A DNA stretch of 64,000 nt, taken from positions 310,001 through 374,000 of the forward strand of contig JAKSYS010000881.1 in assembly GCA_022925895.1 (NCBI GenBank). The letters are read 5' to 3'. This DNA is from Fragilaria crotonensis (taxonomy: Eukaryota; Bacillariophyta; Fragilariophyceae; Fragilariales; Fragilariaceae). This document shows, piece by piece, positions 42,512-54,690 of this stretch (within the stretch, counting starts at the first letter, position 1; each line of letters begins with the position of its first letter). The notes under the pieces are model-generated. The model worked only from the letters and a program-made list of their open reading frames with translations. It ran no database searches and was not told the DNA's origin. The position numbers and the translations under genes were made by a program.

Positions 42512-44232
42512 AGGCATTACTAACGAGTCCCACGATCTACTATGTCTTCCTATTCCGTTAAAACGTGACGATATCGGTATGCGAAAAGGCAGGATGGGAC
42601 CGATTTCCATTGCTTTGGATCTCGTAGACGAAAAGCACTATGGTTGGAGGCTTAGTCGGAATACGTTACAATACTGCTGGACGGCTTCAGGTGCTCAAAC
42701 ACAGTTCTGGCACATACGTGCAACGCGAATAGTCTCAGCAGTTTTCCAACAGTCTATATCTCCAGGAATCAATCTGATGTCCCAAGCTCACGGCCAAATA
42801 CTCCTGGACTCCCTAATTTGGGAGTCTGGTTCTCAATTGTCATCATCAAAAGAATAATACCTGCAGGCATCTGTTGCCCCTTTTTCACTATCAGCCATCC
42901 TGTCAAGTTCCGGCGGCACAGCGGATGGGCGGTTGCTGTCAACCCTTACTACGGAGATAATTGCCTTGAAAGGGCGAGCCATCAACGCACATTGGAGTAC
43001 CAGGAACTCCCACTCTACTGTTGTACTCGTCTGGCCGATGTCACTAGCATACACACGTTAGCCTCTATAAAGGCTAAGAGGCTACTAGAAGAGTCTAGAG
43101 AGGCATGATCGAAAGGAGCAGAGAGCAGAGCTGTCGCCAGTCGCCAGCTCCTTGATGTTAATTCTTTACCTGGAGGTACTGCACAAGGTCCAGTGTCTGA
43201 ACTGCTGGTATGTTGGCAGCTGCATAATTGATGAAAAAGTGACGATAATTGTCTGGTCCCGGTCATGGATCGCATAATTATATATGACTGCAGTACGAGT
43301 CGATTTTGCTCCTCATCATTCGTCCAGAGTCCAGAGTTCAGAGCCTGGAGGATTGAGGTATGTGCGGTTGGTGGCAGTCTCAAAAATCTCATTGGTCGCC
43401 ATCCAGTCGCAAGTCGCAAAAGAAAAAGAACAAATGACCTTCCACGAGCATCTATAATATGTAGTTTCAGTGCACGACCAACATACCAGCTATGCCGTTG
43501 TGAGAAAGCAAGTTCTGGTTCTTCGGCAAAATTCTGCTCGTCGTGTACGTCAGTGAGGCTTTCGTCTGTGTGTCAGCATTCAGAACAGGTTGCCTGAGTA
43601 TATGGAGAGACTGACAGTTGACAGTTGACGCCTCGAATGATTTAGCTGTGAAAGGAATGGTATGGATACGGCACAGTGTCAAGACCCAAATGAGAAGTTT
43701 TGAGCGTGTAGAATCACCGTGAACATGGTAAACATTTTACGGGCGAGAGAAGCACATGGTTCGTGATCTCCGAAGATCTTTCTGAAGGCAGTGTTGGTTG
43801 TTTCTTGTGTTTGCATTTTGCACGTCTGTCGCGTGTACTCCGAGTACCTGCGCGTGTCGAGGGTTGGGACACAATATTTGCTCTATCGATTGCGATCTTT
43901 GTTGTTACCAACTCTCTTCGTGTTCGTGTCCACGAATTGTTCTTTTCATTCATCAGGGGATCTCGGCTTATCTTCCCTGCGACTTCTAAATCGAATGAAA
44001 GCGAGGAGAGATTGTGACATTCAAGCAAGATCATAGCACTTATTTCTCTCTTCACTCACCTCCGCTCGACCATAATTGACTTTCTTTTGAGAATTCTGCA
44101 CCTTGATTTTCAATCGTTGGAAGAAGTTGACACCCCCGCTTTGGGCGGTCCACTACAATTCATCTGATTCGAGGATCAGATACTCAAATTCAACCATCCG
44201 CACTTTTTTGTCAATAAACAGTCATTTTCATT
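42512..44232. other. Intergenic spacer
   Basis: 1.7 kb between two plus-strand genes. No frame with family features. A GTAC pair (GTACTCCGAGTACC near 43836) and an A/T-rich stretch lie upstream of the kinase-like gene. Confidence 0.45.
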
Positions 44233-46452
44233 ATGGTATCAGGCGAACTGGCACTTAAACTTTCGGAGAACTATCGCGGTCCGGATCTACAACTGTTGTT
44301 CAGGGATCTTCGTGATCCTCAGAATGGAAAGAGAGAGATTCTAGTCAAGACTTGGTCGACGATTCAAGATGTCAAGAACGCGATTGCCGTCGAGATCCAA
44401 GTCTCACCACACGCACAACGGCTTTATTACGGTCCCCTTGGAGCTGCGCTGCCCAATCACAGAACACTCAATGATGCAGGAATCTACAAGCATGGAGAGC
44501 TTCTCCTTCTGGATATCATTCAAGATAAAGGCGTTGCAGACTCTGACTTGAGGCTTGCGAGCTCCATGGAAGAGTCGACTCCTAGGGCATTGAAAGACGT
44601 CATCCAACAGTGCAGACAAGGGCTGTCTATGGGATACAAGCCAGAACTCGTCTTGGATGGATCCGGTGGGACCTACTTCTTTCACAACGCGTGCAAGGCA
44701 AAAATTGCAATATTCAAGCCAGCCGACGAAGAGCCTTATGCCGAAAACAATCCACGAGGCTACGTTGGACGCGGAACCATGCGTGAAGGCATTGTTCCCG
44801 GCAAGGCGTGTCTGCGAGAGGTTGCGGCCTACTTGTTGGACCATAATGGTTTCTGCAATGTTCCTATGACCACTTTGGTTGAAGCGAGACATGCTGCATT
44901 TCACTTCAATGGTTCGCGATTGAATGTTGCGCAAGGTGGTGCCTCTGTTGGAAGCCATTCCTTGACACCACGCAAGAACACTTCGAACACAAGTATCCAT
45001 ACCAAGAAGATTGGATCGCTCCAAGTCTTTGTCAAGGCAGAATGTACAATGGATGACCTTTCGCCATCTAAGATCAGCAAGGACGAAGTACACAAGATTG
45101 CTATGTTGGATATTAGGCTTATGAATGCGGATCGCAACTCAGCCAATCTCTTGTGTCGCATCAGACCGGAAGATGGAGCGATTGCATTAATTCCCATCGA
45201 TCATGGTTTCTGCCTGCGCGATGTCTGCGATGTCTCGTGGATGGACTGGTGCTGGCTTGATTGGCCTCAGATGAAGGAGGTGAGTTGATTGAAGGGTTCG
45301 TTTTTGCTGATGTGTTTCTGTTCACAAACCTAACTCCTTGCCTCTCCTTCTCAGCCCATCTCGCCTGAGATCAAGGAATACATCAACAACATTGATATCG
45401 AGGCTGACTGCAAGCTTCTTAAAGAAACACTTAATATCCAAGGTGCGGCCCTGGACTATTTTCGGGTGTCCAATTTGCTCCTAAAGGAAGGAGTCAAGTC
45501 TGGGCTGTCACTATACGATATCGCCACCCTTTGTTGTCGTAATGACGACATGGGTGAAGCTCCTTCCAAGTTGGAGACGTTGACTCGGATGGCGTCTGAA
45601 CTCGCCACCTCGGCCGTGCAGAACGGACGCTGGCATCATGTGGCCGCCTCCAAAGCAATTGCTGAACAATTGTCGCCTGGTGGCACACCGTGGTTGAACG
45701 TTTCAAACACACGTTTCTTCAAATCGGCGTCGAGTGCTGACATGACTTCGTTCTTTCAACATGAAGCACGAGGGGAAATCCTTGAAGATGCACCTGACAC
45801 TGCTCCCTCCTCCGTCAGCGATGCGAGCTCGGATGTTGGCGACGTAGGCGATGGTGAAATTGACCAAGAAGAATGCGAGTGCGAAGAATGGGCCGCATCT
45901 GTTGTTGCTGAACTAAGTAAGGAGAAGAAGTTCCACGAGCTTCCTGAAGCGACTCCGCATGAAGACGAATGCAGTAGCAGCCAGCTGTCGTCCTCGCCAC
46001 GCGGCTTCTGGTTCACCAAACCGGGGGATTCCGATGCTAGCGATTCGGACGATGACTCTGTGACATGGTCGCCGCATATCTCACCCAGGACAGCCAAGCA
46101 GTTCTCGCGGAGTGAGCAACTTGCTTTGGCTCCCCCAGACTCCTCATCAGATTCTATGGTTGGAACTTTTCTTTTGCCTCCAGCCAACATGGGATCCGCG
46201 ATTGCTTCCCCTATTCTATACTTCAGGCGCCTATCGAGCGGGACATCCGGTATTCACAAGTCTCAATCCTTTGCGGCCTTTCATTCGATGAACACAGTGA
46301 GTGACAACGTTCCACCTTCGTTTCACTCGAAAATCCAGCAGGCGACCGATGAGGATTCTGACGCATGGAAAGTATATTTCGACAAATTCATTAACTTGGT
46401 GATTGCACGAGAAACAACAGCAGCAGCTGCCAGATCAGCTTCTATTGGATAG
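44233..46452 (+). CDS. Ubiquitin-like / PI3-PI4-kinase-family protein (PI4K gamma type)
   Basis: Two exons, 44233-45279 and 45355-46452, with a 75-base GTGAGT...CTCAG intron (phase 0), 714 residues. Residues about 18-97 are a ubiquitin-like fold ([22 protein letters not shown]). Residues about 140-390 match the PI3/PI4-kinase-type domain of plant PI4K gamma proteins: [20 protein letters not shown] (nucleotide-binding Lys), [35 protein letters not shown] (catalytic Asp-Arg-Asn) and [12 protein letters not shown] (DHG in place of DFG). The rest is acidic, Ser-rich and probably disordered. Plant relatives with this layout act as protein kinases linked to ubiquitin-pathway factors rather than clear lipid kinases, so substrate assignment is open. 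Confidence 0.85.
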
Positions 46453-47419
46453 ACAAATACATATGTACGAGTAATGAATATACTATACAATTCTACTTTG
46501 ATTGTTGATCAGCCCTCTCTATACGAAAGCGATTAGTCAGGGGACAGATCTAGACATCGGACGATCCGGAATTCCAGGGGTGTATCAAGGGTAGCGTCCA
46601 CTGGGATGAAGGCAACGGTACTATGTCGAGATCACAGAGGTATACAGATTCCCCACATCACTTGCTACAGCGGTACAGGTGTCAAGAGTTGCCTCGTTTC
46701 ACAGAATGCGACAACTGTGTCATCAAATGCACGACTGCAGTCACACGATTTCGAGCTTGACACGACCCCAGGCGTGCGCGACCGCGCCAGAAATGTCATT
46801 GGTCACAAGTGTCAGAGTAGGTCCGAGGTTGATCGGTTGCCACATTTTGATCCCCCGAGCGACGTCACTCGTAGTGCTTCCCACAGGATGGCTGCCACTG
46901 TATCAGAGAGGACTGCCAAACCTCGATCAGGTCGAACATAAATGTTGTTGTGCTGACAGCGTTTCAGAAAGCTCTGACTTTTGGACGATCGCAGAGAAGG
47001 GTTCTCAAAACCGTTTTTCTTGACACCACGATCACCCCAGCCAAATTCGCAGGTTGATAGATTCGAAAGCAACTACCTTCACGTAAGTCTCGCATCTGAA
47101 GGTTTCGGCAAGCCCGACGTCCGTCCGTATGAGAGGTAATCCGATTTTCTGTGAAACGAAGACCGACATCATATTGACAGTCAGATTAATGTTTCTGGGG
47201 CGACCCATTTGCACTTCTAGTAACATAAGCAGTCACGTGGCGATCCCTGCTAACGCAGTCGTACATGATTCCAACTGAGGCCTTGTTCAAATGTAGCTGT
47301 AAACGACATAGTTGATTTTCTAGGTCTCAACGATGTGGTCTGCTGACGCGATAGGCTTTGAATGCTCCCAAAGGAAAAGCATGGAAGAAGTGACGCTCCA
47401 GCAGAACAGGCGCAAAACA
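46453..47419. other. Convergent spacer
   Basis: No supported gene between two convergent genes. Frames around 46606-47072 lack family features. Confidence 0.4.
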
Positions 47420-48319
47420 CTATGGATTCCGATTCTGATCGGGCAAGATATTTGAATCATCATTCGTCGCTCGACTTTGGTCTGTCACGTCAATTGCAGA
47501 ATCATCGTTCAGTACAATCCTTCTGTTGCTACCGATCCCTAACGCTCGAGCAGCGGCTGACTCTCCGAAGAAGGTATCTAGGACCCAGCAGAGTGTTGCC
47601 AGCGGAAGGATATCTGTGAATGGCAAGATTTCTTCTGCGAATTCAAGGACCAGGACGACGTTGCTACCGTAGAACAAGTTTCGCATCAAGAGAGCAGCAA
47701 TCGGCGCCCAAACAACGTCTGTTACCTCACCAACGATGGGAAGCAATTCTGAGGAACTACCAATAACATCAATAATGATACAAAGACCTAACTTGGCAAT
47801 GTCAATGGGGATAGGACTAAACGTGGGGAGCAAAGGGAAATCAAAGTGAGAAATGGAAAGTGGAAGTTACGTGCCCTGAAATGTGACAGTGTTCCGTGTG
47901 ATAACTCACGTATATTTTGCTTGGTTGGCTTTCACGAACCGCTTCTTGGATCCATCGGCATCGACTGGATTCTCCAACTGCTCTCCAAGTTTCGACGTTA
48001 TCCATTCTCCGACTTTGGTTAGTTGCGATGCAGTGATTGTGGCCAAAACTCCAAAAACGATCGTTGCTAGCACTTGCCCAATTACGAGGGACAAAAATCG
48101 TGTCTTGAGTGCGCTCCAGAAGACACCAGAGACAACGACAGGATCCACAATTTGACTCCCATCAAATGTTTCTATCGTCGATGTCAGAATGGACGAGGGA
48201 AGATTGGCGAAATGACAAGCGACCCCTGGACGGGAAATAGGATGAGGTACAATGAATGCATGAGACGAAACACTCAACAAGGCAAGCGAAACGATCCGCA
48301 GCGTCGTATTTGTCCTCAT
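47420..48319 (-). CDS. Plastid-targeted conserved membrane protein
   Basis: Two exons, 47910-48319 and 47420-47816, with a 93-base GTGAGT...TTTAG intron (phase 2), 268 residues. The ATG at 48319 gives a signal peptide (LRIVSLALLSVSSHA) ending at the classic secondary-plastid cleavage A|F, followed by a transit-like stretch IVPHPISRPG. The mature part has a hydrophobic region (LVIGQVLATIVFGVLATI) and then a conserved segment: ELLPIVGEVTDVVWAPIAAL ... EFAEEILPFTDILPLATLCW. The pattern GExTDVxWAP...EExLPxTDxxP matches a plant/algal membrane protein family of unknown function. The splice is well supported because it joins two parts of this conserved protein. Confidence 0.78.
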
Positions 48320-49369
48320 CGTGAAATCTGAGCGCGCAGAGAGGAGGAACTTGGCGAAGGTCAAATAGGATCCCAAGGCTATGGTGGGATGAGGGAGGGC
48401 AACGCGTTACGCGTGTCGTGAATTACCATGGCGGCGATTGTTCGAAGTTCGAACTGAATCCCTTACTGTACGACTTATGAATACTCGTTACTCGCATGCA
48501 ACAGAGCAGCACACTCCAGAATTCGTAATAAACGTTACTGGAGTACTGGGTTACTGTAGTAGGAGTACTGTCTTACATTACACCAGACCCCGTACTTATA
48601 TTAGCCAACAGCCAGGAGCACGAAATAGAACTACAGTCCCAGGTACGAGTACCTTTTGGAGTATTGGTAGTCTACCGATAGCTAGAGAGTAGCCTGCTCA
48701 AGTGTATGTTAGTAGTTTACTGTTTTACTATTTAACTCCTGTTATGGTTGATGGTCGATAATACTGTGAAACTCGGAGTAAAGTGCAATAGAGTAGAGAA
48801 TGGTTCGAGGACGCACATAATGGACTATGTAAGTCTGCATTGTACTGCTATGAGAATTACTACATGAGCAACACCAGTTCGACTTGAAAGCAACGCCCTC
48901 ACCAGAGTATAGTACGATAACTTCGATGGCATTAAATTGCTGTAGGCACTCTTTTTGATTGTTCAACAATAGAAAACTTGGTGATCGGATCAAATTTGAT
49001 TCCCACTCCAGAGGGATCCTGCATTCGACTAACACCGTCGTCGCTTCCTTTTGAGGAAGAAAAACAATGTTGAGACCTTGTACTGCTGGATGGGGCGAAA
49101 GCCTTTTCGACTTTGTCGGAACAGCAGGATATCCACGCTGTTCGGCGATGGCACCAGATGGGCCGAACCCTTTTGTTGAGGCAATTCAAACTGTCCCAAA
49201 CCTTCTCAGGTCGACAGCATGGAAATTCCTGCTCAACAAAGCCCAGCTGCTGATAAAAGGCCCTACTCTACTGTCCTTAACAAAGACGCAGTTGATGGCA
49301 CACACATCATCGGATCAGGCCAAATGCCAGCAATTCCTCGCATTGGCAAACCCGAGGGTGACACTACAT
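48320..49369. other. Spacer with GTAC cluster and unassigned coding-like remnants
   Basis: 48470-48660 has a GTAC-type cluster upstream of the plastid-protein gene. On the minus strand about 48932-49043 reads like a terminal exon (SRMQDPSGVGIKFDPITKF) after a pyrimidine-rich AG acceptor, but I cannot connect it to a gene. Confidence 0.35.
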
Positions 49370-49810
49370 TTACATATTTGTAAAAGCATCCAACACATTG
49401 CCTCCATCTGGAGTGCCTCCCAGGACATCCATGTCCAGTGCATCCTTCAAAAAATTATCATTCGCTTCAATTGAGACGGATCCGTTAGCCTGGTGGTCAG
49501 CCCTTGCAACACAGCGTTGGTATCTGCAAATTTGGGAAGGACCCTATAGCAGCTATTGCCTCCATCTGGAGTGCCTCCCAGGACATCCATGTCCAGTGCA
49601 TCCTGCAAAAAAATTATCATTTGCTTCAATTGAGACGGATCCGTTAGCCTGGTGGTCAGCCCTTGCAACACAGCGTTGGTATCTGCAAATTTGGGAAGGA
49701 CCCTATAGCAGCTTGAGCCCTCCTATCAGGTCTCCATCCTCCTGCAGCCGCGAAAGAAACCACGCCTGCTTCAACAAGGAGTGACCGTCGAGATCTATCG
49801 ACTTGGCCAT
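49370..49810 (-). pseudogene. Unknown gene with a duplicated 53-residue unit, frame-shifted
   Basis: On the minus strand a helical protein starts at the ATG at 49810 (MAKSIDLDGHSLLKQAWF) and runs into a unit beginning YRVLPKFADTNAVLQGL and ending DVLGGTPDGGN. That unit is repeated head to tail because of a 158-base DNA duplication. The frame is interrupted twice by one-base changes, one in a G run before the first unit (near 49720) and one in the T run of the second unit (near 49450). The peptide then ends VLDAFTNM. No family is recognised. It may be a decayed gene, or a live gene with two homopolymer assembly errors; an upstream exon is possible. Confidence 0.5.
49397..49713. repeat. 158-base direct tandem duplication
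   Basis: Unit 1 at 49397-49554 and unit 2 at 49555-49713 start ATTGCCTCCATCTGGAGTGC and end CCTATAGCAGCT. They differ at about three positions including one A in a homopolymer (6 versus 7), so the duplication is recent. Confidence 0.95.
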
Positions 49811-50269
49811 GAAATTCAAGACGAGTTTGGCCAGTTCGATCCTTGACCGGCTGCAGACCAGAAAATCCAGTGGCACTATTCATTGCATAAGTACTGCCGA
49901 AGCAACAGCGAGGGCATGACACTTCATTGTTGACGTCGATGCAAGACAAGGATTGACCTTGGAATTGAACTTTATCACTCGTCCCCATGTGTTCCGTAGA
50001 CTACCGCAATAGTGGGCTTGATGTTGGAAGAATGAGCTTTCGATACAGCCCACAGCGTAAACCCACTTCTGAAAGTCTTTCCAACCTACTGGAGTACATG
50101 AAATTTCGATTTATCATGGAATGGAGATACATCCAAGTAAACATTAAAGTAGTCACATCTATATCCTACATCATTCTTCTCAAACCATGCAAATACACGG
50201 AAAGTCGATGATCATGCTAGTAGCGCACACATCACTTATACATATAATCATGGCTTTGCGGCATGCTCT
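49811..50269. other. Spacer, possible upstream exon of the duplicated-unit gene
   Basis: A minus-strand frame from 49988 (MGTSDKVQFQGQSL) is open across part of this region and may hold a 5' exon. A GTCTGCAG acceptor-like site is present near 49855. Otherwise nothing is seen. Confidence 0.3.
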
Positions 50270-50671
50270 TCACTTCTTGACGAACTCACCACTCGACATT
50301 GATTCAACAACTTCACTCAACTCGTTCATTCTATCTGGAGCAAGAACGAGAAGTCCTTCCAAGAGTTTCTGATCCTTTTCTGAGCGCTGCTTCCCTCGCC
50401 ATACAGTTCCCGCTGCATGAAACAGACTTGTCTCATCATCAAGAAATCGAGATATGCTTGTTATCGAGCTTGTTGGTGTCAAAACTGTTGATGTTGTGTT
50501 GCTGACAAGGGAATCCGATTCATCTAGTGGATTGTTGGGTGTATGGGAGCCAGACAGCAAGGACGGCTCAGAGTGCCCTTCTGCTGCGTTGCAACGTCGA
50601 CTCTGATCCCTCTTGAGAGCATCGATGACTTTACGTGTCTTGGACTTTACTCTTGAGTCGTTGCTGCTCAT
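50270..50671 (-). CDS. Small protein of unknown function
   Basis: A 133-residue ATG-started frame. The N-terminus is basic (SRVKSKTRKVIDALKRDQSR), the middle is Ser/Thr-rich and probably disordered, and the C-terminus is an ordered, helical stretch (EKDQKLLEGLLVLAPDRMNE). No family is recognised. The layout of basic start, linker and helical end, and the clean single frame, favour a real gene, but no homologue is known to me. Confidence 0.5.
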   Translation of the reverse strand: MSSNDSRVKSKTRKVIDALKRDQSRRCNAAEGHSEPSLLSGSHTPNNPLDESDSLVSNTTSTVLTPTSSITSISRFLDDETSLFHAAGTVWRGKQRSEKDQKLLEGLLVLAPDRMNELSEVVESMSSGEFVKK

Positions 50672-51099
50672 CGGGAATAAAGACGATTGTAATGGGCGTC
50701 TTCAGCGATTGTCTGGCGAAGTATGTATTTCATGTCGAATTTGGCCGAGTAGGTCTACTGAGTGTATATTTTACGACAGCGCGTTCATGTTTGCACTGAT
50801 GCTGTTTTTATCCACGAATACGTTTTGGGGCGTTCAGAAACCAATTCGGACATTTTCGTTGATGCATGCAAAATTTGGAAGACATCACTCTCTAATGTAG
50901 TCATGCAAGCATACTACTACTACCGGTAGGTGACAACATCAACAGACTTTAGCAAGCATGTATCTGATGGCTAAAAGGTGATAACATCAATAAACGTATC
51001 GAATAGCTTAGCTTATGCGTAGAGTGCACAAGATTCACGACTCCGACAAAGTAACGGAGCAAAAAAGATGAAAGAATCTGGCTTGTACTTCCGGTCTTC
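50672..51099. other. Short spacer
   Basis: No feature recognised between two minus-strand genes. Confidence 0.4.
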
Positions 51100-51543
51100 T
51101 CAATCATTGAGGGAGAAATCACCCATGCGCCCAGATAGCCCTGCTAAGGGACTACTAGTGGCAGGGGTAGCCAAAGTCTTTGGTGACAATTGAAGCAAAC
51201 CATCCAAAAAGTCAGAGTTGGGCTTTGTGCAAGCGTCGCACTGGCAATTTAAATGGCAGGGCAGACGAAGTGTTCTGGGGCCCCGAACGGGAATTTGAGG
51301 TTGAGCTGTCGTCGGCATGAGTCTTTCCAATGATGCGAAGGTCGACGCCATTCCAAGGGAAGAAGACGCAGAGCGACCTGACGATGCTGAGCCGTAGGAG
51401 GAACCAGTATTAACCGACGAATCGCCAGTGCTGCGTTCGATTGTTTTGTTGTAAGTGCTGTCTTCGATCGTTTTGTTGTAACCTATGCCTCGATTCTCCC
51501 TACTTTTCTTGTTTCCAAACTTTGCGAATCCAAACTTGTTCAT
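51100..51543 (-). CDS. Small Ser-rich protein of unknown function
   Basis: 147 residues from the ATG at 51543 (MNKFGFAKFGNKKS); the frame is open upstream but without another ATG. It contains an internal 10-residue repeat (YNKTIEDSTYNKTIERSTGD), a Ser/Gly-rich middle, and a C-terminal part with a Cys cluster (HLNCQCDACTKP) followed by LDGLLQLSPKTLA. The C-terminal LLxLxPxxLA pattern is loosely like the end of the 50270-50671 protein (LLVLAPDRMNE), which may be chance. Function unknown. GTAC units lie upstream. Confidence 0.5.
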   Translation of the reverse strand: MNKFGFAKFGNKKSRENRGIGYNKTIEDSTYNKTIERSTGDSSVNTGSSYGSASSGRSASSSLGMASTFASLERLMPTTAQPQIPVRGPRTLRLPCHLNCQCDACTKPNSDFLDGLLQLSPKTLATPATSSPLAGLSGRMGDFSLND

Positions 51544-52558
51544 AATGGCGCAGATATAAGGTAGAGTAGAGTTGCAAACGCCGACTCTGATGATTGCTTG
51601 GATGGTGAAAGAGAGTTGCGACTGTGTCAACAAAGGAAGAACGAGAGTGGCTGAGTGGCACTAGAGTAGGAGTACCTACCCTTGTACTGCCGTACTCGGG
51701 AAACGAACTTCAAGGGGCATCTCGAAAATCAGAGTTTATTTATGTACCCCGTAGCTTCTACGTTGCCAGATTACCACACATAGGTGCGTTTCCTGGTGTC
51801 CGAAGTGGTCTCTCCCATCTGCTGTACTCCGAGTAGCACGTGACGTGCCTGAAATACATGATTATGACGTCGCAGACGTTTGAAGAAGACGTGTTCGCAA
51901 CCAGGCAGAAGGCGGAGTCTTATGATTAAGGGTTCAGCGAAGGTCGGTTATTGAGAGATTTAGCTGTCCTTTGCCTGAAATGAAACCGTGATGTGACGGA
52001 ACTTCCGGAAGTTCTGCCAACTATGGAACTCCGATTATGTCGAATGTACAGCTTCAGAATCCTGTACCTTCTGATCCCAATCCGAACCGCATTCCTCTAT
52101 TACACATGTTTGAAAATGTCTGACCAAGTCGGAGTCCAAGCTGGGCAACGATGATTCAAAAATTGATAACAGCATATATGAGTTGGGAACAGCAAGAATG
52201 AAATAGTCCACGACGCAACTATCACAAATTACAGTAACCAGTAGTAGAAGCACGGAGTACCAGTACTGTACTCCTACTCCGGAGTGCGGAATAAAACGCT
52301 GTTCAAGCAGGCGTTGCTTGATATGTTTCGTATGTTGTACAATGTACCAGGTATGTGTAGTGCTCGTATCGACACCCAGGTGATGCCAGGAATGTACTCC
52401 CTATCATTTTTGCTTGTTGAATTTACTATCATACATGTATCACGTACGGTGGTACAAGTAGGAATACTTGCATAACATTGAGTAATCAGGAATGTTTTCA
52501 CAATTTATAACATTATAGAACACGGATCGTTGTATGTGTCGCATTTAACACGACAATG
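51544..52558. promoter_or_regulatory. Upstream spacer with GTAC units, before tRNA-Asp
   Basis: 51660-51700 and 51820-51845 carry GTAC units (GGAGTACCTACCCTTGTACT, CTGTACTCCGAGTAGC), and another cluster lies at 52255-52365. No protein gene is supported. Confidence 0.35.
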
Positions 52559-52630
52559 TCCGACATAGTATAGTGGCTAGTATCCCCGCCTGTCACGCGG
52601 GAGACCGGGGTTCGATTCCCCGTGTCGGAG
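52559..52630 (+). tRNA. trnD-GUC: tRNA-Asp (GTC)
   Basis: Folds as a standard cloverleaf: acceptor stem TCCGACA/TGTCGGA, D-arm with A-box-like TAGTATAGTGG, anticodon loop CTGTCAC (anticodon GTC), and T-arm CCGGG-GTTCGAT-TCCCCG with B-box GGTTCGATTCC. Discriminator G. No intron. A TTTT run follows at about 52637, suitable as a Pol III terminator. Identical to the inverted copy at 54691-54762. Confidence 0.97.
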
Positions 52631-54690
52631 TGACCTTTTGCGGTTATAGAATGGTGAAAGATGACTGACAACACTGAACGACCCGCACGGAAGATCGCAA
52701 TGGACTCTACGTCATGAAGGAGATTTTGCTTTTGTAGCTCAAAATCTACTGCCCTTATCGTTTCAACATCTTGACGATCCTACCATTCGATCCTCGCACT
52801 GCCATTTGTCACATCTACATCCCCCATTCCTTTTCACCATAGTAAGTGAGACACCTAGTACTTGAGGAGCACATTAATGTTCGTCAGTATTATTCTGTCA
52901 CTATCTCATTTTTCACCCTTGGGGCCAGCACCATAAAATGCAGCCACCTTGAAATGGACATCTCATATATAGTCTTGTATAGAAGAGATTAGGATTTTGT
53001 GCTATGTAAAAGTCACCAAACAAAAACAGAAGCAAGATTTATCACCAAGGCAACAGCTGTTTCATTTTGTTTTGAGCAAGAAAGATCCTCCAAATGGCAG
53101 GTCGCACAAGTTTAACCAACATCAAACACACATTTTAGCAATCTTACAAAATCTAATTAATGGTTGTTTGCCCAGTGTTCAGCCCATAGTTCTTGCTTTG
53201 CAACATCAACTTAAACACAACATTCCTCTCCTCCATGCATACAGCACAATCATCATGTCCCAAAGAAAGGCTTCAGAGCACGATGCACACGTGCTCCTTA
53301 CGCATGGCAGAAGGAACTATGACAAAAATCACAGTCTGACAAGGTCTGGAAGAAAACCTCCCAAGGACAACTTTTTCAAAGTTAGCATCCTCAAGAAGAA
53401 AATGGCAAAACTCAATTACAGGCGGGATAGTACCGACGTTGTGGCTGGGTACCCTTGGTTATGCTGATCACCTCGCTCCTTAAAAGAAAACGTATATGGA
53501 GGATTCCTATGTCCAGGGCGACGTACACTACTGTCCACTATGAATGCCAATTCTCTAAGCAAATTTGATTTTTGGTAATCAATTTTTTGCTGAGTAAGCA
53601 AAGAATTTGAGTCTCCGTTAGCAAATTTGCTTCTTGTAAGCAAATTATTAAAGCAATCCCATTCTGTCAGCAAATCTGTCTTGCTGTAAGCAATTGTTTT
53701 TGCAGACGTCAGCTGCACAATAATCACGCCGGCAGATCCCGTTTCACACCAGCCAGCAGACTTCGCACAGAAATGATTTCTTCCCCGGCCCAGCCAGCGC
53801 GATTTCATCTTCATTTACGATTCGACAGTCCATTTTGCCGGTCCTTCCAGAGTACTTGTTCTCTAGTAATAGCTGCTTATTGCACTACTCCTATGGTACT
53901 AGTACTAGGCGACTTCCCTTGAGGATAATTTATAGCTAGTTTGCAAATACGAAAATCAAAGCATCATTTTATGCAGTACTACTGGAGTACCAGAGACTTC
54001 TTGGAGAACATGTATTGCATATACCTGGTACTGAATTACTTGTACTAGATAAAAATCCAGCAATCATAAACCCGAACAAGATTTGGTGTTGAAGATGAAG
54101 CATCAAAGCCTTTGATAAACAACGGCAAAAACATCATTTTCGTTTTTGCGAATGTTAGGTTTAAGGTTTAACTATGAAAAACCTACAATATCCTAAGTTA
54201 GCCCATTTCTGTGCTACATCCTAAATGGCAACAATGTCTGATGTCTGGGGTAATCGTTGATCTCAATTTTCAATGCAAATAATTGCCTAGCAAAAGGCAT
54301 GACTTGTGTTCAGATGCACCAAAGCCTATTCCATTTTCCTAGCAAATGGCACTATTCAATTTCCTTCTTGTTGTCAAGGATCATCAGTGAATTGCTACCA
54401 CTGCATCCTCCTAATGTTCTGGCCCTCTCAAGATGATTGTATATGTTTCATCTGCAGGATTGATAATGTCAAGAATGCTGACAATCACATCATCCTCCTC
54501 AGCATTCACGTCCATATTAAATCGTGCTGCTCAAGAATGCTGTTGTTAACACGGCTGCAGCAGTGCTGGAATGAATGCAACACAGGATAAATAGGGTCTC
54601 ATTTGAATAAACCAAAAAACATAGATTTTGCAAGTAAAAACTATAGTTGACAGCCATGGGCAAGTATCTAAAATATAAACAAAAAGAGGA
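52631..54690. other. AT-rich segment between inverted tRNA-Asp genes
   Basis: No supported gene in about 2 kb. About 53550-53695 contains irregular repeats of AGCAAAT/TAAGCAAATT type. A plus-strand frame at 52997-53467 and a minus-strand frame at 53416-53814 are open but low in complexity and start without ATG. Probably decayed insertion sequence. Confidence 0.45.

Noticed and set aside
49067-49784. Plus-strand frames across the 158-base duplication
   Set aside because: The minus strand gives a coherent helical protein with matching repeat units; the plus frames are its shadow.
52997-53467. 156-residue plus-strand frame between the tRNA genes
   Set aside because: Begins without ATG, Lys/Gln/His rich, no family features; region looks like decayed repeat.
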